Of a stretch of DNA of 64,000 nucleotides, positions 57,050 through 64,000 are shown piece by piece. The stretch spans positions 1 through 64,000 of the forward strand of contig JAOBSW010001132.1 in the NCBI GenBank assembly GCA_026214975.1, given 5' to 3'. The stretch is from Gentiana macrophylla (Eukaryota; Streptophyta; Magnoliopsida; Gentianales; Gentianaceae). A program made the position numbers and the translations under genes. The notes below the pieces were generated by a model. The model had not been told where the DNA came from. It did not search any database and saw nothing but the letters and a program-made list of their open reading frames with translations. The number at the start of each line of letters is the position of its first letter. Within the stretch, counting starts at the first letter, position 1.

Positions 57050-58389
57050 ATGGTTGCAAATACAAATCTTACAAAATCAAAGATGTCTTGGTACGACATC
57101 GTCACAAAAGAAGAACAAGACGCCAACATCCAAGAAACAGGTTCGCTAGATCCAGAGTCACAAAAATTTCTTGATAAATTATTACAAAGCCCAAAATTCA
57201 GAAAAATACATTTATCTCAACATTTATCAACCACACAAAACCTATTACATTTACCCATAGTATCATCACCAAGACCCACTGCATCTTCATCAAAGGCCAT
57301 AGCATCATCATCAACAAGACCCATTGTTTTAACATCAAATTCTTTCCAACCACTAACAAGACCTTTTACCACACAAAATACAAGAACACAAAACACAGTT
57401 TACACAGTTAAACCATACTCACAAAATATTACTATGGTCGAAGCCGGTTTTCATAGCCAAGACCCCTTTCAATCTATCCCAAATTACTTTGGAACATGAT
57501 GGTTTTACAAACCTTGGGATTTACAAAAAAAACCCCAATTTTTTACCAAACAATCTTTTAAGCTACACAGTCAGCAAGCTTTGATCACAAATACTACCAA
57601 AATAACCAAACCTCACCTGCATTTTCAACCTGTAAAATTCACCAAGTTATTTCTCCACAAGATTGGTATGCAGCTCCATCTGCACCCATTGCATTTCCGG
57701 AAGAATACAAAGAACATCATTTTTATACAATTACATTCAACTATTGGGAGTACCGACATGCATGGTTCAATGCGTTCTTCAAACAAAATCATAACAATAA
57801 GCATACTTGGTTGATGCACTTCGATACAAAAATTGCAGACATCTCAAAATTTCCATCCTGGTGGGTTCAGTGGTGGGAATGTTTTGGTTCAATACCAGAA
57901 ATACAAAAAACAACAGTGCTTGAATCTTTCATGGAATGTTGCATTTTTCTCTTCAAAACAAAGTACAAGCCTTCCGAAGCACAAAAAAGATTTCCTGCAT
58001 TCGCAACATTATGTAAAAAATTCTATCTACCATGGATAGAGAACTGGTATTTAGATTATTCTGATCATCCTTTGCAACTTATCCGAAGAAGATTTAGGGT
58101 AAGATGGTGGGAAAAATGCAACATTATCCAAAGTTTACTACCAACAGACATGGAGAAATGGTTACAAGCAAGGAAAGAGCCCCAACAATCTCAAATACAA
58201 CCTACTACGACTCTAAAAATTTCAGAAAGAAAAGCACAAATGGCAGCATTATTAGCTGCATCAAAGACGGATGAGGAATTACTACACATCTTATCTCAAT
58301 ATGCCTCAAATTCACAGACATCACCTATAAGTTCCACAGCATCAGTAAATGATGACGAAGACGATGAGGATTATCAACCAATACCTTGA
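57050..58389 (+). pseudogene. Pararetrovirus second ORF, function unknown
   Basis: It starts at an ATG ten bases after the RNase H stop. The first part (57050-57499) has SWYDIVTKEEQDANIQE and a Ser/Thr/Pro-rich middle. After a stop and a frameshift (about 57500-57580), the second part reads QDWYAAPSAPIAFPEEYK, HAWFNAFFKQNHNNKHTW, FPSWWVQWWECFGSIPE, RRFRVRWWEKCNIIQSLLP and an acidic tail DDEDDEDYQP, ending at 58389. The many Trp/Tyr/Phe residues and the position after RNase H recall the extra ORF of florendoviruses. No enzymatic motif is seen. Confidence 0.7.
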
Positions 58390-58481
58390 AAAAAAAAGAG
58401 TTACCTGCAACACTTTTCACTTAACACATATATATGCACAAACAAATACATAGACAAATACACGCACAGAAATATATAAAA

Positions 58482-58519
<38 letters not shown>

Positions 58520-58781
58520 TTATACACAAAAATATACGCTTTACTTATAAGACAGATCAAAACAACAAATCATCAGCAAGGAATACACTACAACTGGCAG
58601 ACAAGACAAGACATCACTTGCAAAATAGTGGTGGAAATTACTTATCAGAAAACGACAAAACGCAGCTCAACAAAAATCAATTTGGCCAACAAATGCAGTC
58701 ACCACTCACAAAAGAAGACACCAATTGAAAAAAGGACACTCCACTCATAAAAAAGAAGACACCACTTGACAAAAGGAGACT
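58390..58781 (+). promoter_or_regulatory. Pararetrovirus intergenic region with tandem 40-bp repeats
   Basis: A noncoding A/T-rich stretch includes a (TA)n tract (about 58485-58514). Two 39-41 bp repeats with the core AAGAAGACACCA-TTGA-AAAAGGA lie at 58702-58740 and 58741-58781; a weaker third match (AAGACATCACTTGCAAAATAG) is at about 58608. Caulimovirid promoters lie in this position and often hold such repeats, so a promoter/enhancer role is inferred only. The end coincides with the join to Sirevirus RT. Confidence 0.5.
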
Positions 58782-59306
58782 CCAGGATGCTGAATTTGAA
58801 AGAAATGAAGTCTGTGAATTTGTTCATAGACCAGATATGGTAACTATCATTAGGACAAAATGGGTATTCAGAAACAAGATGGCTGAGCAAGGAGAAAGTG
58901 TCAGAAATAACGCAAGATTGGTAGGAAAATGATATTCACAAGCAGAAGGCATAGATTATGATGAAACCTTTGCACCAGTAGCAAGGTTGGAAGAAATCAT
59001 GTTATTCCTAGCTTTTGCAGCACACAAAGATTTCAAAGTCTATCAAATGGATGTGAAGAGTGCATTCCTGAATGGACTTTTAGAAGAAGAAGTTTTTGTA
59101 GAACAACCACCTAGATTTTAGATTAAAGGAAAGGAAGATAAAGTGTACAAACTCAAAAATGCACTTTATGGACTCAAACAAGCACCAAGAGCTTGGTATG
59201 AAACTTTATCTCAATTTCTTATAAAAATGGATTTAGCAAAGGCACAATAGCCAAGACGCTATTCAAACTAAAAGATGGATCAAGTACCTTACTAGTTCAA
59301 ATTTAA
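58782..59306 (+). pseudogene. Sirevirus reverse transcriptase
   Basis: Begins inside the RT start with EFERNEVCEF and continues [59 protein letters not shown] and LKNALYGLKQAPRAWYE, the classic Copia RT series. Stops occur near 58930 and 59120, and there is a frameshift near 59225. The tyrosine codon of the YVDD box is replaced by a TAA stop; VDDIIFG follows intact (from 59310). The first residues of the domain are lost at the junction. Confidence 0.9.
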
Positions 59307-60248
59307 GTGGATGATATTATTTTTGGATTGGAAGATGAAAAACTATGTGAAAAGTTTGCAAACCTAATGAAGAGCAAATTCCAGATGAGTATGATGGGAG
59401 AACTCAGTTACTTTTTTGGATTACAAGTGAATAAGATGAAAAATGGCATTTTCATAAATCAAGCAAAGTATACAAAGGATTTGATAACCAAGTATGGTAT
59501 GGACACCCCTAGAACATCAGAAACACCCATGTGTGCAAGAACTATACTTGGTAAGGAAGAAAATGGCAAGGATGTTGATCAAAAGTTGTGCAGAGCGATT
59601 ATTGGATCTTTACTCTATCTAACTGCATGCAGACCTGACATAGCATTTGCAGTAGGGGTATGTGCAAGATTTAAATCACAACCTAAAAAAACTCACTTAT
59701 TAGCAGCCAAGAGAATCATCAAATATTTGAAAAACACAATAAATGTTGGAATTTGGTATCCTAAAGATGGTGGATTCAAGTTGATATCTTATTTAGACTT
59801 AGATTATGCAGGATGCAAAGTTGATAGAAAAAGCACCTCAGGAACTTGTCAGATGCTAGGAAGCAGACTAGTATCTGTGATTAGTAAAAAGCAAAACTCT
59901 ATATCGACATCTACAGCTGAAGCAAAATATATTGTAGCTGGAAGCTTTTGTGCACAAGTTCTATGGATAAGACAACTACTGAGAGATTACGGAATACAGG
60001 AAAAGAGAATTCCTATTTTGTGTGATAACACAAGTGCAATATCAATTAAAGTGAATCCTGTACTTCACTCCAAGACAAAGCATATTGACGTGAGACATCA
60101 TTTTATTAGAGATCATATGGAGAAATGAGATGTTATATTGGATTATATAACTACTAAAAATCAATTGGCTGATATATTCACAAAGCCACTCAGTCATGAA
60201 ATATTTTGTAAAGTAAGAAGTGAATTGGGCAGGATTGAATTGGACTAA
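59307..60248 (+). pseudogene. Sirevirus RT end and RNase H
   Basis: A 273-codon frame starts after the damaged YVDD box (MDDIIFGLEDEKL). It contains MSMMGELSYFFGLQVNKM, CRAIIGSLLYLTACRPDIAF, ISYLDLDYAGCKVDRKST (RNase H Asp, with an unusual Leu-Asp pair), STAEAKYIVAGSFCAQVLW (Glu) and ILCDNTSAISIKVNPVLHSK with KHIDVRHHFIRD. A stop at 60126-60128 interrupts it, after which NQLADIFTKPL and the true end at about 60248 follow. Confidence 0.9.
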
Positions 60249-60899
60249 GTACAAGATCAGCAAAATGGAGAAACCAGCTCAGTGACTTCACCAGCTGACG
60301 GAACCTTTGCCATTTCAGGTACGCTCACTTGGCAGGTAAGGCACCGGTACCAACGAAGTTAACTTCACAAGTTTTTAGGAACAATTGTTTTGATGAAGCA
60401 GCTTAGTAAATGTACCAGCTGAGTAACCAGCAAAGTCACTCAGCCGTCCAACTTCACCAGCAGATTGGATAAGTGGGAAATGAATAAATCATTTACATAT
60501 ATGGAAAATCATAGATTAATGTAGCACTAATTATAAAGATTACACACGTGGATATTACAAATTTTAATCAGACACGAGGATTAAAATACGAAAGTTCTAA
60601 TTTGCAAAGAGGGAATGACAGCTACACCTTGAAAAGTGGGATTTATCATTACTTCTCTTGACCTACTTCCCCATTATCCGTATTAATTGTGATTTATACC
60701 TAGAGAATCATGTAATTCATATCAAACATGTCTGTATAACTCCCTCCACACTCCATCGTGCGAAATTGTGCACACACGCAAATCTCTCCACTATATAAGC
60801 AATACTTTGGAAATTACCCAAATTTCTCTACACGCTTATTTACCATTTCAAAGCATATTTTCCAGAAATTTCAAAGCTTTCTACTCTCAACTCTCAGAA

Positions 60900-62806
60900 A
60901 TGGCTTCATCTTCCTCTACCAAAAAGTCTAGAAAACAGTACGAGAAATCAATTGTCACCGGTTCATTCTTCAAACCCAAACATTATCTCTCCCTATGCAA
61001 CAATGATCCACAGGCACGCCATTTGGCAGATATGTGTACCAATTTAGGATTAATGACCTTTCTAAACCCTCCCATTACAGGAATATGTTATGAAAACCTG
61101 GTCACTTTCTAGAAGAATGCAAGTTTTGTGGCAGGACGCACTTCAGACAATGGAGACTCATCCCCTGATCAAATCTTCAATAAATCTACAAGAGTGGGAA
61201 CTGGTGATTACTACAGCACTTATCAGTCATTTTCTGGGGCAACCATAAACTGTATCAGCCAAAGTAGAAGACATTAATGTGGACACTGATGCTTTCTGGT
61301 TAGAAATTGGAAAGCATTCCACATCTAAGAACAAAAATTTCAAGAGCAACATATCAGACCTCAAAAAGCTGTTTGAGGAATTTGGATTGTTAATAATCAA
61401 GTGCATAGAAGGGAAGCCCGGATCCCTGCATGGCATGACTGAAGTAAGGACCAAACTGATGGCCATCATCTACCTAGGCCTGGAGTTCAACTGGTCCAAG
61501 TACATCTTCCTCTGGATCAAGGAACATATACAAGCAGAAATTGATGCTGCAACAAAAGGTGAGGAAAAGGTGTGGATAAAACCCGGTATTTTCTAGAAAA
61601 AGAAGTCCTATGGAATTCCCCTCTAACACCTACTACACTGCATGACCATACCTATCCACTTGCACAAACCACACAATGCAAAGTGTTGTTCACTTATGTC
61701 AAACAACCAAGGAAGTTGCAGACAAGAGCAGGCCAGAAAAGAAAGCAGTATGAAAGTAGTACTACTGGATTCAGAAGAAGAACCAGATCTCAAACCAGAG
61801 ATGCCCGGCAAAGAAATCTAACAACTAATGAGGAAGCAACCATGGTTATTAGTGAGGATGAAGAAGATCCATAGGAAGAAGTGAACACACAATTTGAAGA
61901 AGAAGTTGAAGAAGAAGAAGAAGAACCATCCGAAGAAAAGAAAGATGATGATCATCACTCTAATGATCCAAAAGAAAATTATGATTCTGATGACATCTTG
62001 TCACTTCGTGATGTTATCCAAAGAAGTGAAGTAGCAAAAAAACAACAGATGAGTGGATCAGCTGAAGGGACGCCATCAGCAAACACATCTAGTAAAGGCA
62101 CATTGAGAGGAATCCCCCGCACTGGGAAAGGGGGAATGTTAGCTGATAAAACTACCCCTCATGCCACTGAAAAATTTGAAGAAGTGGCAGAAGAAAGAGA
62201 CGAGAAATTGTCTCAGGGATTCGAAGAACCAAAAAGTCCTATCTCTGACATGGAGATTTAGGAAGAAGCAGCTGAAGAAGACTTTGCTAATAGAACTGCA
62301 CCAGCACAGTCAGAAGATCACTCTAGAGTTCTAGACAGAGCATTCTGTCTGTACATTCGACCTCTAATTATTGATATGGAGAAGAAAGATCCAAGCCTGG
62401 CGAACCTCAAAACCACATTGCGAGATGCAGGCACTTCAATGAATCAAAAGATTAAGGCTTTACTCAGTCACATTGATTTGCAAGATGAAATCATTGAAAA
62501 GCAGGGAGATCTGCTAACTCAATTGAATTCCCTGGTCACCCAACATTTTCACATAGATCTGACACATCTGGAAAATGCATTTTATGAAAGGCTAAACCCC
62601 ATGGTTGATATCTTGGACACTCATTCTCAACAACTTCAATTAAATGATAACACCCTAGATCATGTTGTAACTGACACCATGATCTTAATATCAGGAACCA
62701 CCAACAAGACTCTATCAGCTTAGCACGAAGCTACCAAAAAGGGGGAAGGAAGTGGTAAGCCTGAAAGTTTTACCAGGAAAAGTATCAGATTTGTAGCGAA
62801 AAAGTA
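60900..62806 (+). pseudogene. Sirevirus envelope-like ORF region
   Basis: It lies between RNase H and the polypurine tract, the place of the env-like ORF in Sireviruses. From an ATG at 60900 it reads MASSSSTKKSRKQYEKSIV. After stops it continues KHSTSKNKNFKSNISDLKKL and LMAIIYLGLEFNWSKYIFLW (61279-61596), then a very acidic stretch EEEVEEEEEEPSEEKKDDD (61881-62261). A C-terminal coiled coil with ENAFYERLNPMVDILDTHSQ (62376-62723) follows. At least four stops or frame changes break it. No clear signal peptide is seen, and the function of such ORFs is unproven. Confidence 0.65.
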
Positions 62807-62955
62807 GAAATAATCTTTTTCTCATGCTCATGTTTTGAACTTTTTTCCCTTTCTAGATGAAAAAAAATTCTGAGTTTTATTCTTGTTTATTATATGAATT
62901 CAATGCACTTCTATTCAGGCTTATGAGGGTTTTGGCATTATCAAAAGGGGGGAAT

Positions 62956-63013
62956 TGTTAAGAACACTTTTATTGTTTTGATGATGGTAATACTAGCTGT
63001 TACTTGGTATACC
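62956..63013 (+). repeat. Truncated Sirevirus 3' LTR
   Basis: TGTTAAGAACACTTTTATTG follows the AAAAGGGGGGAAT polypurine tract directly. About 58 bp (to TGTTACTTGGTATA) resemble the LTR at 43562; similarity then ends, so the LTR is cut off. Confidence 0.75.
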
Positions 63014-63183
63014 TCACAAATCAATCCCCCACCATAACTTTTCTCCTGGCCATCGCGTTCTATTTTACGATATATAAGAGAATAAAATTCACGCTGAAGG
63101 GCTGTTTTTTTTCAATATCACTCAGAGGCACAATTTTTAGGCCTGGTTCATCAAGTAGCAACATTTAGTGACAAAAATAAATA

Positions 63184-63505
63184 CCTAATTAATTCACTAT
63201 TGTACACTGAAATTATGTTTTTTAATTTAAGTCAATTAGAAAAGAATAATGATACGCGCATAACCTGTGAGACACAACATGTGACACAATCATCATCTGC
63301 ACTATCGATCCTGATGGCCTACATCCTGATCACTAGATCCTACACCATGATCGATGATGCCGAAAATGATTGTGTCGCATGCTATGTCTCACATGTTGTG
63401 CCCGTATCAGTAAACATTAGATAATTAGAAGAAGCATATTTATTATAAAGATTTTATTTTAATAAAATACCTAATTCACTATTGTACACTGAAAATATGA
63501 TTTTT
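63184..63505. repeat. Foldback (hairpin) element between direct repeats
   Basis: Arms 63250-63293 (TGATACGCGCATAACC...) and 63366-63409 pair over about 44 bp with few mismatches, and part of the loop pairs too (ATCGATC / GATCGAT). Outside them, a stretch of about 36-40 bp (CACTATTGTACACTGAAA core) is directly repeated at 63184-63224 and 63470-63505. It is a MITE-like or foldback structure of unknown family. Confidence 0.75.
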
Positions 63506-63540
63506 CCTCCTTACTTCATGTAGGGCGCAGCCTCTTATAC

Positions 63541-63592
<52 letters not shown>
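63541..63592. repeat. (AAT)n microsatellite
   Basis: A pure trinucleotide run of about 17 units. A shorter run of the same kind lies at about 4605-4629. Confidence 0.95.
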
Positions 63593-63593
<1 letters not shown>

Positions 63594-64000
63594 GTAGGGG
63601 AGATGTTCTTCTCTCATGACAAACAATATTTATAATTTGGGGTGTTCTTTGCGAGAAAAAAATGTGATGTAAAATCACACTTTCTACGTAGCAACCCTGG
63701 GAGGATATTTGGAGTATATTTCTTCACTCCTGTAGGGTCCACATACCTTTTTTTTTTTTTGTTTTTTTTTTGGGTAGTATATGCGATTCAGTCTGAGAGA
63801 CGACCATTACAAGATGTGAAAACTTCTCCTTCACTTTGGCATTGTGAATTTCGTTGGTGCTTTGCTTCTGTCTGAAGTGTGCTCCTGTTTTGTCTGTAGT
63901 TCCATCCTGCTTCAAAGAACATAAGCACCATTCGTCCACGTCGAACTTCTTCTCTCTCTTTTTTTGGCTTTATATTTAAAAAGACAAATAGAAAATAGAA

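Larger units (their letters stand above)
52176..58781 (+). mobile_element. Endogenous pararetrovirus copy 2 (Caulimoviridae, florendovirus-like?)
   Basis: About 6.6 kb with the caulimovirid order: end of movement protein, capsid with zinc finger, aspartic protease, RT, RNase H, then a second ORF and an A/T-rich intergenic region. There is no integrase and no LTR, as expected for a pararetrovirus integrated by chance recombination. ORF2 after RNase H, rich in aromatic residues, suggests the florendovirus group, but I cannot confirm this. Stops and frameshifts in all long frames show that it is a defective fossil. The start of the movement protein is missing. Confidence 0.8.
58782..63013 (+). 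mobile_element. 3' half of a Sirevirus (SIRE/Maximus-type Copia): RT to truncated 3' LTR
   Basis: RT, RNase H, a long spacer, an envelope-like ORF region, a polypurine tract (AAAAGGGGGG at 62943-62952) and an LTR start (TGTTAAGAACAC at 62956) follow in Sirevirus order. The LTR breaks off after about 58 bp near 63013. The 5' half (primer site, gag, protease, integrase) is missing; pararetrovirus DNA lies directly upstream and a Sirevirus-type LTR of the same orientation lies beyond that (43562-44784). Confidence 0.8.
63014..64000. other. Right-edge sequence without recognised gene
   Basis: It contains a foldback element with flanking direct repeats (listed separately), an (AAT)n microsatellite and T-rich runs near 63747-63770. 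The short frames at 63200-63424 and 63642-63875 show no known domain; the first simply crosses the foldback. Confidence 0.7.

Overview
This is a stretch of repeat-rich nuclear DNA from a flowering plant, most likely a eudicot. The evidence is plant-type LTR retrotransposons with tRNA-iMet and tRNA-Asp primer sites (Copia lineages resembling Tork, Ale and Sirevirus; Gypsy lineage resembling Athila), a tRNA-derived SINE with a clean target duplication, Helitron and CACTA ends, and an endogenous caulimovirid (plant pararetrovirus). I found no rRNA or functional tRNA gene, no CRISPR array and no bacterial-type operon. No intact host gene can be demonstrated; two weak, intron-containing candidates are listed (2500-3918 and 41195-41927, both minus strand).

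Layout. 1-2453: the 5' part of a minus-strand Tork-like Copia element with its LTR. 2454-10627: AT-rich DNA with a possible unrecognised gene, a SINE (3974-4178), a decayed minus-strand Helitron carrying an RPA-type gene (4324 to about 7676) and a 2.36-kb element with mariner/Stowaway-like ends (8263-10625). 10628-about 40250: one old Copia element (Copia-B) blown apart by nested insertions. Its integrase is split by an 11.4-kb decayed Copia (Copia-C, 11139-22505), which itself holds a Sirevirus solo LTR (18784-20501). Between its integrase and reverse transcriptase lies an Ale-like Copia (23557-39923), whose gag is split by an 11.9-kb Athila-like Gypsy element (24417-36312). 40251-43561: fragments (unclassified piece, one CACTA end, exon-like pieces, a minus-strand Gypsy gag, a truncated minus-strand Sirevirus LTR).

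43562-63013 is the most unusual block. It runs: a plus-strand Sirevirus LTR, the tail of one pararetrovirus copy, a 7.05-kb gag-only Gypsy element with both LTRs inserted into that tail, a second, longer pararetrovirus copy head-to-tail with the first (movement-protein end, capsid, protease-RT, RNase H, second ORF, intergenic repeats), and then a Sirevirus RT-RNase H-envelope-like region ending in a polypurine tract and a truncated LTR. The pararetroviral DNA thus sits where the gag-to-integrase part of a Sirevirus would be. 63014-64000 holds a foldback element, direct repeats and simple repeats.

How the parts relate: the genes are retroelement modules (capsid/gag, protease, integrase, RT, RNase H), nearly all broken by stops or frameshifts. 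Long gag of the Athila element is the only large intact reading frame. Several elements (Copia-C, the gag-only Gypsy element, the frameshifted Athila) have LTRs much better preserved than their coding DNA, which suggests copying by enzymes supplied in trans. Lineage names come from motif recognition by eye, not from a database search.
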